Below, piece after piece: positions 41,999 to 56,678 of a stretch of 64,000 nt of DNA. Every line of letters starts with the position of its first letter. The stretch's first letter is position 1. The stretch covers positions 186,001-250,000 of the forward strand of contig NZ_CP009454.1 in assembly GCF_000759475.1 (NCBI RefSeq), read 5' to 3'. Position numbers and translations under genes: made by a program. Under the pieces are notes generated by a model that searched no databases, was not told the DNA's origin, and was given only the letters and a program-made list of their open reading frames with translations. Source of the stretch: Pantoea rwandensis. Its GTDB lineage: Bacteria > Pseudomonadota > Gammaproteobacteria > Enterobacterales > Enterobacteriaceae.

Positions 41999-44900
41999 TC
42001 AATCCGCGTCATAACCCAGATTCGGTGCCAGCCAGCGCTCAACCTCGCTGACACTCATCCCTTTACGCGCCGCATAATCTTCCACCTGATCGCGCTGTAT
42101 CTGCGCCACAGCGAAGTATTTGCTGTCCGGATGGCTGAAATACCAGCCGGATACTGCCGCGCCCGGCCACATAGCAAAGGACTCCGTGAGCTTCATGCCA
42201 GTGTGCGTCTCCACATCCAGCAACTGCCAGATTTGCGCTTTCTCCGTGTGTTCCGGACAGGCCGGATAGCCCGGAGCAGGACGAATGCCCTGATAATTTT
42301 CGCGAATCAACTCTTCGTTGCTCAGGTTCTCATGGGCGGCAAAGCCCCAAATCACCTTACGTACCCGCTCATGCAGATATTCGGCAAAAGCTTCTGCCAG
42401 ACGGTCTGCCAGCGCCTTAACCATGATCTTATTGTAATCATCATGCTGCTGCTCATACGCTTCGGCCAGCGCATCCTCTTCCAGCCCACCGGTCACCGCA
42501 AAAGCGCCGAGATAATCGGCTTTACCGCTGGATTTCGGTGCAACAAAGTCAGCTAAGCAGTAGTTGGCGAAATCAGTCTTCTCGGTCTGCTGACGTAAGT
42601 GATGGCTCACACCTATCACCTGATCGCGGTTTTCATCACGGTAGACTTCGATATCGTCTCCGACGCGGTTTGCCGGGAAAATCCCTACTACGCCACGCGG
42701 ATTGAGGGTGCCGGTTTCACTGAGCCTGTCCAATATAGCGTTGGCATCGGCAAACAGGCGTTTAGCCTCTTCACCCACCACTTCATCTTCGAGAATGCGT
42801 GGGTATTTCCCCGCCAGCGACCAGGTCATAAAGAACGGCGTCCAGTCGATGTAGTGACGCAGCGTGTCGATACTGGCTTCAACCGCGCTGACCCCAAGGC
42901 GATGCGCGACTGGCGGCGTGTAGCTTTCCCAGTCGATGGCATAATCGTTGTCGCGTGCGGTTTGCAGGCTGACCGGCGGCGTACGTGGCTTTTTACGTGC
43001 GTGCTGAATGCGCACCGTGTCGTATTCTTTGCGCGTGCGTGCCACAAACTCCTCTTTGAGGCTTTCGGAGAGCAGTGAAGAGACAACACCCACGGTACGC
43101 GAGGCGTTTTGCACATACACCGTTGGACCACTGTAGTTCTGCTCGATCTTCACCGCCGTATGCGCTTTCGACGTGGTCGCACCGCCAATCAGTAACGGGA
43201 TGGTGAAGCCCTGACGCTCCATCTCTTTCGCCACGTTGACCATTTCATCCAGTGATGGCGTAATCAGCCCAGAAAGCCCAATGATATCGGCATTTTCAGC
43301 CATGGCGGTTTTCAGGATTTTGTCACCTGGCACCATCACGCCAAGATCGATAATTTCGTAGTTATTACACTGCAAAACCACGCCGACGATGTTTTTGCCG
43401 ATGTCATGCACATCGCCCTTCACCGTCGCCAGCACGATTTTACCGTTGCTGCGCCCGGCTTCTTTGCTGGCTTCAATATAAGGTTCGAGATAGGCCACCG
43501 CTTGCTTCATCACGCGCGCCGATTTCACCACCTGCGGCAGGAACATTTTGCCCTCGCCGAACAAATCGCCGACCACGTTCATGCCGGACATCAGCGGCCC
43601 TTCAATCACCTCAATGGGCCGTGCGGCAGCCTGACGCGCCTCCTCGGTGTCCAGCTCGATAAATTCAGTGATGCCTTTTACCAGCGAGTATTCCAGACGC
43701 TTGACCACGTCCCAGCTACGCCATTCGGCCTGCTGCTTCTCCTGCTCACCGTCGCTCTTGCTAACGCGATATTTCTCCGCCAGCTCCAGCAAACGCTCAG
43801 TGCCATCGTCGCGGCGGTTCAGCACCACATCTTCCACCGCTTCGCGCAGTTCTGCGGGCAAATCATCATAAATCGCCAGCTGCCCGGCGTTGACGATGCC
43901 CATATCCATCCCGTTGCGAATCGCGTAATAGAGGAACACCGCATGAATCGCCTCACGCACCGGATCGTTACCGCGGAAAGAGAACGACACGTTAGAGACG
44001 CCGCCGGAGATCATCGCATGCGGCAGTTCGCGTTTGATGTCTTCACAGGCACCAATAAAGTCCATCGCATAGTTATTATGCTCTTCAATACCGGTGGCGA
44101 CTGCGAAGATATTTGGGTCGAAAATAATGTCTTCTGGCGGGAAACCGACCTCTTCCGTCAGGATCTTGTAGGCGCGATGACAGATTTCGATTTTGCGTGC
44201 GCGGGTATCCGCCTGGCCGACTTCGTCAAACGCCATCACCACCATAGCGGCACCGTAGCGTCGCACTTTGCGCGCGTGTTCGATAAACGGCTCAACGCCC
44301 TCTTTCATCGAAATGGAGTTAACGATGCCTTTGCCCTGAATGCACTGCAGCCCTTTCTCGATCACCTCCCACTTGGAGGAGTCGATCATAATCGGTACGC
44401 GTGCGATATCGGGTTCACCGGCAATCAGGTTGAGGAAGCGCACCATCGCAGCTTCCGCATCCAGCATGCCTTCGTCCATGTTGATATCGATAATTTGCGC
44501 GCCACTTTCCACCTGCTGACGCGCCACATCCAGCGCTTCGTTATATTTCTCTTCTTTAATCAGACGCTTAAATTTGGCCGAACCGGTGACGTTGGTGCGT
44601 TCGCCGACGTTCACAAACAGTGAATCAGCGTGAATATTCAGGGGTTCCAGACCGGACAGACGGCAGGCAACGGGGATCTCAGGCAACTGACGGGGTGCAA
44701 CGCCCTCAACCGCCGCCGCCATCGCCGCGATATGCTCCGGCGTGGTACCGCAGCAGCCGCCGATGATATTGAGAAAGCCAGCTCGCGCCCATTCGCCGAT
44801 CTGTTCAGCCATGGTTGCCGCATCTAAATCATATTCACCAAACGCATTCGGCAATCCGGCGTTAGGGTGGGCAGTGACATAGCCTTCCGCAATACGGGAT

Positions 44901-45682
44901 AGCTCCTGCACATACTGACGCAACTCGTCCGGGCCCAGCGCACAGTTGAGGCCGAACGACAGCGGCTCGGCGTGACGCAGTGAGTTGTAGAAACCTTCGG
45001 TGGTTTGCCCGGAGAGCGTGCGACCCGAGGCATCGGTGATGGTTCCGGAGATCATCACCGGCAGCTTCACGCCCATCGCTTCCATCTCGACCTGCACAGC
45101 GTAAATCGCCGCCTTGGCATTCAGAGTATCGAACACCGTTTCGATCATAATCAGGTCGGAGCCACCCGCAATCAGGGCATGCGTTGATTCGCAATAGGCT
45201 TCCACCAGCTGATTAAAGGTGACGTTACGGAAGGCAGGATCGTTCACATCGGGCGAAATGGAGCAGGTGCGGTTGGTGGGACCGAGCACGCCCGCAACAT
45301 AGCGCGGTCGGTCCGGTGTTTTCACCGTCCATGCATCCGCACTGGCACGCGCCAGTTTTGCCGCTTCAAAGTTAATCTCCGCTGACAAAGCTTCCATCGC
45401 GTAATCGGCCATCGCAATGGTGGTGGAGTTGAAGGTGTTGGTTTCCAGAATATCTGCGCCAGCGGCGAGATAAGCATCATGAATTTCGCGAATAACGTCC
45501 GGTTTGGTGAGCACTAACAGATCGTTATTGCCTTTTAAATCAGAGGGCCAGTCGGCAAAACGGCTGCCCCGGAAATCTGCTTCACTCAGTTTATAACTCT
45601 GGATCATGGTGCCCATGCCACCATCCAAAATCATAATGCGCTGTGCCAGCTGCTGATGCAGCATTTCGGTTTTGTTGCTCAC
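41999..45682 (-). CDS. metH: Cobalamin-dependent methionine synthase MetH
   Basis: Methylates homocysteine from methyltetrahydrofolate using cobalamin. From GTG at 45682 it has 1227 residues, exactly the E. coli length; the ATG at 45730 adds 16 unsupported residues. Four modules are visible. The homocysteine domain has zinc ligands in FGLNCALGP and GGCCGTTP. The folate domain has [12 protein letters not shown]. The cobalamin domain has [11 protein letters not shown], whose His is the lower cobalt ligand (His759). The reactivation domain has [12 protein letters not shown], which binds S-adenosylmethionine. It is divergent from iclR. Confidence 0.98.
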   Translation of the reverse strand: MSNKTEMLHQQLAQRIMILDGGMGTMIQSYKLSEADFRGSRFADWPSDLKGNNDLLVLTKPDVIREIHDAYLAAGADILETNTFNSTTIAMADYAMEALSAEINFEAAKLARASADAWTVKTPDRPRYVAGVLGPTNRTCSISPDVNDPAFRNVTFNQLVEAYCESTHALIAGGSDLIMIETVFDTLNAKAAIYAVQVEMEAMGVKLPVMISGTITDASGRTLSGQTTEGFYNSLRHAEPLSFGLNCALGPDELRQYVQELSRIAEGYVTAHPNAGLPNAFGEYDLDAATMAEQIGEWARAGFLNIIGGCCGTTPEHIAAMAAAVEGVAPRQLPEIPVACRLSGLEPLNIHADSLFVNVGERTNVTGSAKFKRLIKEEKYNEALDVARQQVESGAQIIDINMDEGMLDAEAAMVRFLNLIAGEPDIARVPIMIDSSKWEVIEKGLQCIQGKGIVNSISMKEGVEPFIEHARKVRRYGAAMVVMAFDEVGQADTRARKIEICHRAYKILTEEVGFPPEDIIFDPNIFAVATGIEEHNNYAMDFIGACEDIKRELPHAMISGGVSNVSFSFRGNDPVREAIHAVFLYYAIRNGMDMGIVNAGQLAIYDDLPAELREAVEDVVLNRRDDGTERLLELAEKYRVSKSDGEQEKQQAEWRSWDVVKRLEYSLVKGITEFIELDTEEARQAAARPIEVIEGPLMSGMNVVGDLFGEGKMFLPQVVKSARVMKQAVAYLEPYIEASKEAGRSNGKIVLATVKGDVHDIGKNIVGVVLQCNNYEIIDLGVMVPGDKILKTAMAENADIIGLSGLITPSLDEMVNVAKEMERQGFTIPLLIGGATTSKAHTAVKIEQNYSGPTVYVQNASRTVGVVSSLLSESLKEEFVARTRKEYDTVRIQHARKKPRTPPVSLQTARDNDYAIDWESYTPPVAHRLGVSAVEASIDTLRHYIDWTPFFMTWSLAGKYPRILEDEVVGEEAKRLFADANAILDRLSETGTLNPRGVVGIFPANRVGDDIEVYRDENRDQVIGVSHHLRQQTEKTDFANYCLADFVAPKSSGKADYLGAFAVTGGLEEDALAEAYEQQHDDYNKIMVKALADRLAEAFAEYLHERVRKVIWGFAAHENLSNEELIRENYQGIRPAPGYPACPEHTEKAQIWQLLDVETHTGMKLTESFAMWPGAAVSGWYFSHPDSKYFAVAQIQRDQVEDYAARKGMSVSEVERWLAPNLGYDAD

Positions 45683-45768
45683 TCTCGCCCCGTCCACGTC
45701 ATTGCATTGGCTAATATGCCAGCCAAACATACTGGCATAACTTTCCGGCGAGCAAAAGTCACGACAGA

Positions 45769-45781
45769 TGAGACATTTTCA
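45769..45781. promoter_or_regulatory. Possible MetR box between metH and iclR
   Basis: TGAGACATTTTCA differs at one position from the MetR consensus TGAANNNNNTTCA, about 90 bases upstream of metH. MetR activates metH in E. coli. An adjoining TTCAGCCTGAA extends the dyad. The assignment rests on sequence only. Confidence 0.5.
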
Positions 45782-45880
45782 GCCTGAAAGCATCACAGAT
45801 CCGACCAGTAAAGCAGCGTTTGCATTCATACGCCCAAAAACGAAAATGGTTTCCAGCATTGATGCGATTGTGGAGACGTT

Positions 45881-46711
45881 ATGGCAACCCCAGTACCGGC
45901 GAAACGTGGAAAAAAACCGCGTGCCGCAACAGCCACCAGCGCCCCGGCAGGTGGGCAAGTTCAATCCCTGACGCGCGGTTTGCGTTTACTCGAACTGATC
46001 GCCGAATCTCACGGCAGCGTCGCGCTGACCGAGCTGGCTCAACAGGCCGGCTTACCGAATTCCACCACGCATCGCTTGCTGACCACCATGCAGCAGCAGG
46101 GATTTGTGCATCAGGTCGGTGATCTGGGCTTCTGGACCATCGGATCACATGCCTTTGTGGTCGGCAGTAGCTTCCTGCAGAGCCGCAATCTGCTGGCGAT
46201 TGTCCATCCCATCCTGCGTAAACTGATGGAAGATGCCGGAGAGACGGTGAATCTGGCGGTGCTGGATCTCAGCGATTACCAGGCAGTGATCATCGATCAG
46301 GTGCAGTGTACGCAGCTGATGCGGATGTCGGCACCGATTGGCGGTAAGCTGCCGATGCACGCGTCTGGCGCTGGCAAAGCATTTCTCGCCCATCTCAGCG
46401 ATGAGCAGGTGACCGCGCTGTTGCATCAGAAAGGATTGCACCACTACACGCCGAAAACGTTGATGTCTCCGCACAGCCTCAAAGAGAATCTGGCGCTGAT
46501 CCGTAAGATGGGCTTTTCGCACGATGATGAAGAGCACGCGCTGGGCCTGCGCTGCGTAGCGGCCCCGATTTATGACGAGCACGGCGAGCCTTTTGCCGCC
46601 ATCTCGATTTCCGGCCCAATCGCGCGCATGACCGACGACCGCGTGACCGAACTGGGCGCGCTGGTGATCCGCGCCGCCAGGCAAGTCACGCAAACCTATT
46701 CTGGCCGCTAA
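45881..46711 (+). CDS. iclR: Glyoxylate-bypass repressor IclR
   Basis: Represses aceBAK and its own gene; glyoxylate relieves and pyruvate strengthens repression. It has 276 residues. The winged helix-turn-helix spans roughly residues 30-80 ([19 protein letters not shown]). The effector domain contains [20 protein letters not shown] and [19 protein letters not shown]. It is convergent with aceK and their stops overlap by four bases. In E. coli arpA lies between them; it is absent here. Confidence 0.96.
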   Translation: MATPVPAKRGKKPRAATATSAPAGGQVQSLTRGLRLLELIAESHGSVALTELAQQAGLPNSTTHRLLTTMQQQGFVHQVGDLGFWTIGSHAFVVGSSFLQSRNLLAIVHPILRKLMEDAGETVNLAVLDLSDYQAVIIDQVQCTQLMRMSAPIGGKLPMHASGAGKAFLAHLSDEQVTALLHQKGLHHYTPKTLMSPHSLKENLALIRKMGFSHDDEEHALGLRCVAAPIYDEHGEPFAAISISGPIARMTDDRVTELGALVIRAARQVTQTYSGR

Positions 46712-48441
46712 GCGGCCACTGATGCATAGCGCGCGCTGAAACGTTGTCCGGCGCGCCAGGCGATCACTTCTTCGATGTGTCCTTGACGAATGCGCGCTTG
46801 CAGCGCGCGCCACCAGCCCGGATCAAACAATTGCGGATGCAACGCCTGCAATAACCTTCCGGTGCCTGGTTCGCTGCACAGCGCATAGCGGAAGGTTTCC
46901 GGGAACACATCATCCGGTCCCACGCTGTACCACGGCTCGGCCTGCAGTTCATCCTCTTCGTAACGCGCTGGCGGCACATCGCGGAACTGCAATTCGGTCA
47001 TGGGGCGAATTTCATCGTAGTCGTAAAACACCACGCGGCCGTGGCGCGTCATGCCGAAGTTTTTGAACAGCATGTCGCCGGGAAAAATGTTGGCTGCCGC
47101 CAGCTGGCGAATCGCGTCGCCATATTCACTCACCGCGTGCTGACGCTGTTCCGGCGTGGCCTGCGCCAGCCACAAATTGAGTGGCTCCATGCGACGCTCC
47201 AGCCACAGATGTCGAATGATCAGCACATCGTCACGCAGTTCCATCTTCTCCGGAATGTCGCGTTGAAATTCCTCCATCAGCTCTGCCGGGATACGTGCGC
47301 GCGGTATCGCGAAGTACTCAAATTCCTGAGTATCAGCCATGCGTCCCACACGGTCGTGTTCTTTGACCATGCGATAGCATTCCCGCACCTGCGCATCAGT
47401 GACCTCTTTCTGCGGCGCGAAGCGATCTTTAATCACCTTAAATACGCGATCAAATCCTGGCAGCGTAAACACCAGCATCACCATACCGCGGATGCCGGGC
47501 GCGATGGTGAAATCTTCGTCGCTGTGTGCCATATAATCCAGGTATTCGCGGTAGCATTCGGTTTTGCCGTGTTTCTGGCAACCGATGGCCATGTAGCGTT
47601 CGGCAAGGGTTTTTCCCGGCAGAATCGGTTGCAGCCAGGCAACCAACGCCGCAGGAACGGGTGCATATACCATAAAGTAGGCGCGGGCGAAGCCAAACAC
47701 GATGCTGGCGTCGTCGCTGTCGGTTAAGCAGGTGTCGATCCACAAGCGTCCCGCCTCATCACGCTGAATAGGCAGTAAGCAAGGCACCATGCCATCACTC
47801 AGCTGCAATCGCGCCACAATCCATGCGGTTTTATTTCGGTAGAACAATTCACCGGCGACATCCAGCGTGGCAGCTGCCAGTTGAGTGGAGCTGAACTGCT
47901 CATGCAGATGGCGGACAATCCAGCCAATATCACGGGTGAGGTCCTGCCAGGGTAAGCGCAAAGGAATATCATTGAGCACCTGACGCAGTACCTCATGCCA
48001 GTTGTGCTGCGGGCGATACAAGCGTGACAGCGGACGCTGGGCCAGCGGCGTCGGGGCAAAAGGCTGCGACGGAAAGATAAACAGGCGTTCGGGATCCAGA
48101 TGACTATGGCCTTGCAGACGGCAATAGACGGAATTAAAAAAGCTTTCGGCGATTTCATGGCGCGGATAGCCGGGGAGCAGCGTCTCATAATGGCTTTTTA
48201 CCCGCAGCCAGAACGCCTCATCCCAGTTCGACACGTCATTGAGGATGCGCAGTTGGTTGGCCACGAGTCCGACATGGTGATCATAAAGATGGATACGCGC
48301 TTTCATCGCCTGCTGCACGGCATGCCAGTCGGCCTGCTCGAAGCGCTGCTGGGCGCCTGCAGTAATATCCAGAAAGCGGCCATACTGCGCATCGAAACCT
48401 TGCAGAATGGTGTGGGCGATCAGAGATTCTCTTGGTGTCAT
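46708..48441 (-). CDS. aceK: Isocitrate dehydrogenase kinase/phosphatase AceK
   Basis: Bifunctional enzyme that phosphorylates isocitrate dehydrogenase to divert isocitrate into the glyoxylate bypass, and reverses this. It has 577 residues from the ATG at 48441, with GGAG suitably spaced; a TTG at 48447 is the alternative. Family markers are [20 protein letters not shown], the ATP loop region [20 protein letters not shown] and [17 protein letters not shown]. It is last in aceBAK, 134 bases after aceA, with a hairpin between. Confidence 0.97.
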   Translation of the reverse strand: MTPRESLIAHTILQGFDAQYGRFLDITAGAQQRFEQADWHAVQQAMKARIHLYDHHVGLVANQLRILNDVSNWDEAFWLRVKSHYETLLPGYPRHEIAESFFNSVYCRLQGHSHLDPERLFIFPSQPFAPTPLAQRPLSRLYRPQHNWHEVLRQVLNDIPLRLPWQDLTRDIGWIVRHLHEQFSSTQLAAATLDVAGELFYRNKTAWIVARLQLSDGMVPCLLPIQRDEAGRLWIDTCLTDSDDASIVFGFARAYFMVYAPVPAALVAWLQPILPGKTLAERYMAIGCQKHGKTECYREYLDYMAHSDEDFTIAPGIRGMVMLVFTLPGFDRVFKVIKDRFAPQKEVTDAQVRECYRMVKEHDRVGRMADTQEFEYFAIPRARIPAELMEEFQRDIPEKMELRDDVLIIRHLWLERRMEPLNLWLAQATPEQRQHAVSEYGDAIRQLAAANIFPGDMLFKNFGMTRHGRVVFYDYDEIRPMTELQFRDVPPARYEEDELQAEPWYSVGPDDVFPETFRYALCSEPGTGRLLQALHPQLFDPGWWRALQARIRQGHIEEVIAWRAGQRFSARYASVAA

Positions 48442-48526
48442 CGGCAACGCTCCGGCAAAGGGCGCCCGTCCGTGGGCCAGGCGTGATGAAAGTCCGGGAT
48501 GCGGTTTTTGGTCGTCATCAATGGCG

Positions 48527-48560
48527 ACCCTACGAATGTATCGTGCGATTTTCGTAGGGT
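48527..48560. repeat. Inverted repeat between aceA and aceK
   Basis: A perfect ten-base inverted repeat ACCCTACGAA (48527-48536) / TTCGTAGGGT (48551-48560). The E. coli aceA-aceK gap also holds stem-loop repeats thought to lower aceK expression. A similar role is plausible here. No U tract follows. Confidence 0.7.
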
Positions 48561-48575
48561 ACGCATGCAGACTGA

Positions 48576-49877
48576 TCAGAACTGCGCGGCCTCAGTGGAA
48601 CCGGTCAGTGCAGTGACGGAAGACTGGCCGCCCTGAATCACGTTAGTGATACGGTCAAAATAGCCGGTGCCCACTTCCTGCTGATGTGAGGAGAAGGTGT
48701 AACCTTTTTCGCGCGCGGCAAATTCCGGCTGCTGCACTTTCTCAACGTAATGGCGCATACCTTCACCCTGCGCATACGCGTGCGCCAGATCGAACATGTT
48801 GAACCACATACTGTGGATACCCGCCAGCGTGATGAACTGGAAGCGGTAGCCCATGTCGCTCAATGCCTGCTGGAAACGGGCGATGGTGCGATCGTCGAGG
48901 TTCTTCTTCCAGTTAAACGATGGCGAACAGTTGTAGGCCAGCAATTTGCCCGGATATTGTGCGTGGATCGCATCGGCGAAACGCTGCGCCAGTTCGAGAT
49001 CCGGCGTCGAGGTTTCGCACCAGAGTACATCTGCGTACGGCGCATACGACAAGCCTCGGCTGATCGCCTGCTCAATACCGGCACGAGTGCGGAAGAACCC
49101 TTCCGCAGTGCGTTGCCCGGTGATAAACGGCGCATCGCGCTCGTCACAGTCGGAGGTAATCAAATCAGCCGCATCCGCATCGGTGCGCGCCAGCAATATG
49201 GTGGGCACCCCCATGACATCGGCTGCCAGTCGCGCGGCCACCAGTTTTTGAATCGCTTCCTGGGTTGGCACCAACACTTTGCCGCCCATATGGCCACACT
49301 TCTTCACCGAGGCCAGCTGATCTTCAAAGTGCACCGCGCCGGCGCCTGCTTGTATCATCGATTTCATCAGCTCGAAGGCGTTGAGCACGCCACCAAAGCC
49401 TGCTTCCGCATCCGCCACAATCGGCAGGAAGTAGTTGATAAAGCCCTCATCCTCTGGTGACACACCATTCGCCCACTGAATCTGGTCGGCTCGCTGGAAG
49501 CTCTGATTAATACGCTCAACCACATTGGGCACCGAGTTCGCCGGATAGAGCGATTGATCGGGATACATCTGCCCGGCCATATTCGCATCCGCTGCTACCT
49601 GCCAGCCGGAGAGATAGATCGCCTCGATTCCCGCTTTGGCCTGCTGTATCGCCTGCCCGCCGGTTAAGGCACCAAGGCTGTTGATATAGCCCTTGGTGGA
49701 TTCACCGTTGAGCAGCGACCACAGTTTATTGGCCCCCCGCTCCGCCAGCGTACAGGCCGGATTCACCGAACCGCGCAGGTTGATAACATCTTCCGCGCTG
49801 TAGGGGCGGGTAATGCCCTGCCAGCGCGCGTCGTTCCAGCTCGATTCCAGTTGTTTGATCTGTTGGTTACGATTCAT
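48576..49877 (-). CDS. aceA: Isocitrate lyase AceA
   Basis: Cleaves isocitrate to glyoxylate and succinate, the first glyoxylate-bypass step. It has 433 residues from the ATG at 49877, with GGAG ahead of it; the ORF extension to 49946 reaches into aceB and is not used. The catalytic signature KKCGHMGGK (active-site Cys near 195), [17 protein letters not shown] and [11 protein letters not shown] are present. It lies 16 bases after aceB. Confidence 0.98.
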   Translation of the reverse strand: MNRNQQIKQLESSWNDARWQGITRPYSAEDVINLRGSVNPACTLAERGANKLWSLLNGESTKGYINSLGALTGGQAIQQAKAGIEAIYLSGWQVAADANMAGQMYPDQSLYPANSVPNVVERINQSFQRADQIQWANGVSPEDEGFINYFLPIVADAEAGFGGVLNAFELMKSMIQAGAGAVHFEDQLASVKKCGHMGGKVLVPTQEAIQKLVAARLAADVMGVPTILLARTDADAADLITSDCDERDAPFITGQRTAEGFFRTRAGIEQAISRGLSYAPYADVLWCETSTPDLELAQRFADAIHAQYPGKLLAYNCSPSFNWKKNLDDRTIARFQQALSDMGYRFQFITLAGIHSMWFNMFDLAHAYAQGEGMRHYVEKVQQPEFAAREKGYTFSSHQQEVGTGYFDRITNVIQGGQSSVTALTGSTEAAQF

Positions 49878-49893
49878 AGCGTTATCTCCAGGT

Positions 49894-51492
49894 TCATGGC
49901 AGCAGGCGGTAGCCCGGCAGAGTGAGAAAAGAAACCAGTTCGTCATCCGTGGTGATTTGCGCCATCAGTGCGGCGGCATCGGCAAAGCGCCCGCTACGGC
50001 AGCGCTCTTCACCCAGCGTTTGTTGCAGCGCTTGCATCTCCTCATCCAGCAAACGTTCAAACAGCTCGGTGGTCACCAGTTGGCCATCGCTGAGGATCTG
50101 TTTGTGGTGAATCCACTGCCAGATGGAGGTACGAGCAATTTCTGCCGTGGCGGCATCCTCCATCAATCCATCGATAGGCACGCAGCCGTTACCCCCGATC
50201 CACGCCTCAAGGTATTGCAGCGCCACACGAATGTTGGCGCGCATACCCGCTTCAGTACGCAGCCCCCGGCATGGGCGCAACAAGCGTTCGGCGGTGATGG
50301 GCGCATCCTGATCGCGACTGACATGCAACTGATTCGGTTGCTCACCCAGCTGGCGATCAAATTCTGCCATCGCGATATCGGCCAGGCCCGGGTGTGCGAC
50401 CCAGGTGCCGTCATGACCGTTACCGGCTTCACGCGCTTTGTCTTCCTGTACTTTCTGCATCACCCACGCATTACGTTCGGCGTCTTTACTGGGGATTAGC
50501 GCGGACATGCCACCCATCGCTAAGGCGCCGCGGCGGTGGCAGGTTTTGATCAGCAGCCGTGAATAGGCATCGAGGAAAGGCTGATCCATGCTGATTTGCT
50601 GACGATCCGGCAGAATGCGATCGCCGTGCTGTGCCAGGGTTTTGATGTAACTGAAGATGTAATCCCAACGGCCGCAGTTCAGGCCGACCACGTGATCGCG
50701 CAGTTCCCACAGGATCTCGTCCATCTGGAAGACTGCCGGCAGCGTTTCGATCAACACCGTGGCTTTGATGGTGCCGCGCGGCAGATCAAAACGATCTTCG
50801 CTAAAGCGGAAGATCTCACGCCACCACGCCACTTCAGACGCATGCTCGGTTTTTGGCAGATAGAACCAGGGCGCGTGCCCCTTCTCCAGCAGCGCATCAA
50901 CGTTGTGGAACAGATAGAGCGCAAAATCAAACAGTCCGCCAGGAATGGCACGATCGCGCCACTCAACATGCTTTTCATTCAGATGCAGTCCACGTACACG
51001 GCACATCAGCAGAGCAGGATCGGATTTCAACTGGTAGATCTTGCCCGCTTCACTGGTGAAGCTCAGCGTGTCCTTAACCGCATCGCGCAGTGTCAGCTGG
51101 CCATCCATCAATTTCTGCCAGGTCGGTGCCAGTGAATCCTCAAAATCGGCCATGAAGACATTGACGTTAGCATTCAGCGCGTTGATCACCATTTTGCGAT
51201 CCGGCGGACCGGTGATCTCAACGCGACGATCGCGCAGCAGTTGGGGAATTGGACGTACCTGCCAGTCACGGTTACGAATGGAAGCTGTTTCCGAATCAAA
51301 ATCCGGTAAGGCCCCCTGATCGTAACGTTGCTGGCGCTGCTGACGTGCCTTTAACAGGCGCTCACGTTCCGGTGCAAAACGTGCAACCAGTGTATGCAGG
51401 AAGTCGATGGCTTCCGGTGTGAGCAGCTGCTTTTCCGCTTGGGTAAAGGGCTGAGTGAAAGTCAGCGTATTGTGGATAACCGAATCTGTCAT
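49894..51492 (-). CDS. aceB: Malate synthase A AceB
   Basis: Condenses glyoxylate with acetyl-CoA to malate. It has 532 residues, close to E. coli (533). The signature [18 protein letters not shown] and the acidic motif [12 protein letters not shown] are present. A further motif, [18 protein letters not shown], supports the family. It is first in aceBAK. Confidence 0.98.
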   Translation of the reverse strand: MTDSVIHNTLTFTQPFTQAEKQLLTPEAIDFLHTLVARFAPERERLLKARQQRQQRYDQGALPDFDSETASIRNRDWQVRPIPQLLRDRRVEITGPPDRKMVINALNANVNVFMADFEDSLAPTWQKLMDGQLTLRDAVKDTLSFTSEAGKIYQLKSDPALLMCRVRGLHLNEKHVEWRDRAIPGGLFDFALYLFHNVDALLEKGHAPWFYLPKTEHASEVAWWREIFRFSEDRFDLPRGTIKATVLIETLPAVFQMDEILWELRDHVVGLNCGRWDYIFSYIKTLAQHGDRILPDRQQISMDQPFLDAYSRLLIKTCHRRGALAMGGMSALIPSKDAERNAWVMQKVQEDKAREAGNGHDGTWVAHPGLADIAMAEFDRQLGEQPNQLHVSRDQDAPITAERLLRPCRGLRTEAGMRANIRVALQYLEAWIGGNGCVPIDGLMEDAATAEIARTSIWQWIHHKQILSDGQLVTTELFERLLDEEMQALQQTLGEERCRSGRFADAAALMAQITTDDELVSFLTLPGYRLLP

Positions 51493-51569
51493 GCGGGCTG
51501 CTCCTGTTTTGATCCGTCCCCCACTTACGGGGATCCGGGTGTAGGGTGATTTTTAACCGGCAAGATCAG

Positions 51570-51610
51570 AGCATAATGATTTTTATTTTGTTTTCAAAAA
51601 CTATTTCCAT
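51570..51610 (-). promoter_or_regulatory. Probable aceB promoter with IclR site
   Basis: On the minus strand, TTGAAA (51592-51597) and TATGCT (51570-51575) are 16 bases apart. ATGGAAATAGTTTTTGA (51594-51610) overlaps the -35 and resembles half of the IclR operator TGGAAATNATTTCCA. The context (ATGGAAATAGTTTTTGA) is close to the E. coli aceB operator as I recall it. Confidence 0.6.
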
Positions 51611-51700
51611 TTTTGTTGCTTAACTGATTTATCTTTCTGATTTAAATGTAATTTAAACTCTCGAATTAAAGGCAATGGATTCCACCACTTTGCGCAAGGC

Positions 51701-51737
51701 AAAAAAAATGCCGCGACAGCACGAGGCTGTCACGGCA
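51701..51737 (-). terminator. metA terminator
   Basis: A 12-base stem TGCCGCGACAGC (51709-51720) / GCTGTCACGGCA (51726-51737) with one mismatch, followed on the minus strand by eight Ts. It separates metA from aceB. Confidence 0.9.
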
Positions 51738-51764
51738 CATTTAATGAGAAAAGCGAGCTTTGCT

Positions 51765-52694
51765 TTAGTCGAGTGTGGGGTTCATATGACGCAGATCGAA
51801 CGGCGTGATCTGGTAAACGTAATAGTTTAACCAGTTTGAGAACAACAGATTACCGTGGCTGCGCCAGGTGGCACGCGGTGGCAGTTCAGGGTTGTCCTGC
51901 GGGAAGTAGTTAAACGGTACTTCCGGGTGCAGCCCGGCATCATAATCTCGATGATATTCACCGGACAGCGTCAGCGCATCGTATTCAGGATGGCCAGTAA
52001 CAAATGCCAGGCGCTTGTCTTTGCTCGCCATCAGGTAAGCCCCGGTAGCGTCAGATTCGGCAAACAACTCGAGATCGGTATAGTCGCGAATTAACTGGCT
52101 CGGGAAATCAGCATAACGCGAATGAGGCGCAAGGAAATTGTCGTCAAATCCACGGGTTAACAAGGCATGTGGATGCAGGATTTGATGTTCATATACACCC
52201 GAAAGTTTGTTCTGCCGCGTCTGCTTAGGAATACCATAGAGAATGTTCAGGGCTGCTTGCACCGCCCAACAGACAAACAGCGTGGATGTGACGTGTTCTT
52301 TCGCCCAGTGCAGCACACGCTGAATCTGCGGCCAGTATGCCACGTCATTGAAATCTACCAATCCCAGCGGGGCACCCGTAACGATCAGACCATCGAAATT
52401 ATCGTGCTCAATATCTTCGAAGTTGCAGTAGAAGTTATTGAGATGCTCGCTCGGCGTATTGCGTGACTCACGACTGTCGATGCGCAGTAGCTGTATGTCA
52501 ATCTGCAGTGGCGAGTTAGAGAGTAAGCGTAAGAACTGATTTTCCGTTTCGATCTTTTTTGGCATCAGGTTGAGGATCAGTACTTTTAGCGGACGAATCT
52601 CCTGAACACTGGCGCGCGATGAGGCCATGACAAACACGTTCTCATTACGCAAAAAATTCACTGCCGGTAATTCGTCGGGGATTCTGATTGGCAT
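51765..52694 (-). CDS. metA: Homoserine O-succinyltransferase MetA
   Basis: Activates homoserine with succinyl-CoA at the start of methionine synthesis. It has 309 residues, the E. coli length. The catalytic Cys (near 142) lies in [20 protein letters not shown]. The C-terminal catalytic pair region includes [18 protein letters not shown]. The N-terminus [20 protein letters not shown] is typical. It lies next to aceBAK, as in E. coli, but yjaA and yjaB, expected between metA and rrn, are missing. Confidence 0.98.
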   Translation of the reverse strand: MPIRIPDELPAVNFLRNENVFVMASSRASVQEIRPLKVLILNLMPKKIETENQFLRLLSNSPLQIDIQLLRIDSRESRNTPSEHLNNFYCNFEDIEHDNFDGLIVTGAPLGLVDFNDVAYWPQIQRVLHWAKEHVTSTLFVCWAVQAALNILYGIPKQTRQNKLSGVYEHQILHPHALLTRGFDDNFLAPHSRYADFPSQLIRDYTDLELFAESDATGAYLMASKDKRLAFVTGHPEYDALTLSGEYHRDYDAGLHPEVPFNYFPQDNPELPPRATWRSHGNLLFSNWLNYYVYQITPFDLRHMNPTLD

Positions 52695-52732
52695 AACTGA
52701 CTGACCTCTTACTGATAACCGTATAAACGTTT

Positions 52733-52748
52733 AGACATCCAGATGCCC
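52733..52748. promoter_or_regulatory. Probable MetJ boxes upstream of metA
   Basis: Two adjacent eight-base elements, AGACATCC and AGATGCCC, about 40 bases before the metA ATG. They resemble the met-box consensus AGACGTCT, and E. coli metA has an almost identical AGACATCCAGA. This suggests MetJ/S-adenosylmethionine repression. Confidence 0.6.
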
Positions 52749-53076
52749 GAGGTTAGCCTGGCATCCGCTGAATGTCGAGTCTTCATGCGGATTATGAAAA
52801 TGTTTCAGTTTAAAGCGGGATTCATACCGGTAAATTGGCCATTTAAGTCGCGTTTTGACCGTGCTGACGCTTGGATTTATGCCTATTTTGCATATAGGCG
52901 TGATTCTGATAATGGTTTTTTATTGCTGAAATGTGGATCTAATTCAACAGATAATGATCGCTGTTTGGAGTCAACACTATAGCGATTGAGTTCAGGAGTG
53001 GCAGCCGTTCAGTGGATACAAAATAGAATCAAATTACTGCTGATTTATCAGGATTAACTCAAGGTTTTGAGGTTAA
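52749..53076. other. metA-rrn interval without a recognisable gene
   Basis: About 330 bases of AT-rich sequence. A 79-codon plus-strand frame (52743-52982) overlaps the MetJ boxes, lacks a ribosome site and resembles nothing I know, so it is not called. The metA promoter must lie at the left end. Confidence 0.5.
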
Positions 53077-53259
53077 CCTGTAACCAAAATCGCGCTATGG
53101 CGGCATGGTGTCAAAGGTGAAGTGGCTGATTTACTGGATGAATATGTGATTGCGCTGGCCAGCGATGAGAAATTAACAAACGGCTACTTTATTCCTGATA
53201 TTAATCAGCCGGTTAGCGTGGCTGATTTTATTGAAAACTGGCTGATAAAGGGCCGGTAA
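53077..53259 (+). pseudogene. Fragment of a degraded protein gene
   Basis: A frame without a start codon, opening after a stop at 53074-53076 and closing at 53259. It reads about 60 residues with natural-looking composition (HGVKGEVADLLDEYVIALAS, then GYFIPDINQPVSVADFIENW). It looks like the C-terminal tail of a lost gene. I do not recognise the family. It sits where E. coli has yjaA/yjaB, but does not resemble YjaB as I recall it. Confidence 0.45.
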
Positions 53260-53291
53260 GCGGGGGGGTTTTTGCGGGACTGGCTGAATTT

Positions 53292-53380
53292 CAGACGTAA
53301 AATCTCCTGACTACAGACGTAAAATCTCCTGGCTACAGACGTAAGAAAAACATGGACTATCCCCTGGCTACAGACGTAAA
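53292..53380. repeat. Short tandem duplications abutting the rrn terminator
   Basis: Four repeats each begin CAGACGTAA. Two 22-base units (53292-53313, 53314-53335) are nearly identical, a 35-base unit with an insertion follows (53336-53370), and the last runs into the 5S terminator. The first three end CTGGCTA or CTGACTA. They look like slippage duplicates of the sequence just beyond the rRNA operon terminator. Confidence 0.8.
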
Positions 53381-53407
53381 AAAACCCTGAACTTGCGTTC
53401 AGGGTTT
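53378..53407 (-). terminator. rRNA operon terminator
   Basis: A ten-base perfect stem AACCCTGAAC (53383-53392) / GTTCAGGGTT (53397-53406). The minus strand then runs TTTTTTT. It lies 14 bases beyond the 3' end of 5S rRNA. Confidence 0.9.
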
Positions 53408-53420
53408 CTTCACTTAATTG

Positions 53421-53540
53421 ATGCCTGGCAGTTCCCTACTCTCGCATGGGGAGACCCCACACTACCATCGGCGCTACGGCGTTTCACTTCTGAGTTCGGC
53501 ATGGGGTCAGGTGGGACCACCGCGCTAAAGCCGCCAGGCA
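53421..53540 (-). rRNA. rrf: 5S ribosomal RNA
   Basis: 120 bases. On the minus strand it begins TGCCTGGCGGCTTTAGCGCG and ends GGAACTGCCAGGCAT. The two ends pair as helix I. It differs from E. coli 5S at only a few positions near the 5' end. Confidence 0.97.
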
Positions 53541-53641
53541 AATTCTGTTATTCACGCCGTGACAAAAGTCACCACGCGAACCAATCCGTTCGAACAAAGC
53601 TGAAAATCTGTTGCGTCTCTCAAAAACGCCTCTGGCGTTGT

Positions 53642-56548
<2,907 letters not shown>

Positions 56549-56678
56549 TCACAACCCACAGGCGTTTTGCAACGCATGCAGACTGCAAGCATTTGAGAGA
56601 CTCGAACACATCGTTTATTCATTCTTATTACGGAGAATGAACGCGACGTGTCGTTTCAATTTTCAGCTTGTTCCGGAT

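Noticed and set aside
43406..44623. 405-codon plus-strand frame inside metH
   Set aside because: It is antisense to highly conserved MetH and shows no protein family features.
52743..52982. 79-codon frame upstream of metA
   Set aside because: It overlaps the MetJ boxes, has no ribosome site and has no resemblance to known proteins.
53292..53380. CRISPR-like array at the rrn end
   Set aside because: Repeats are too short, irregular and without unique spacers; they look like slippage products.
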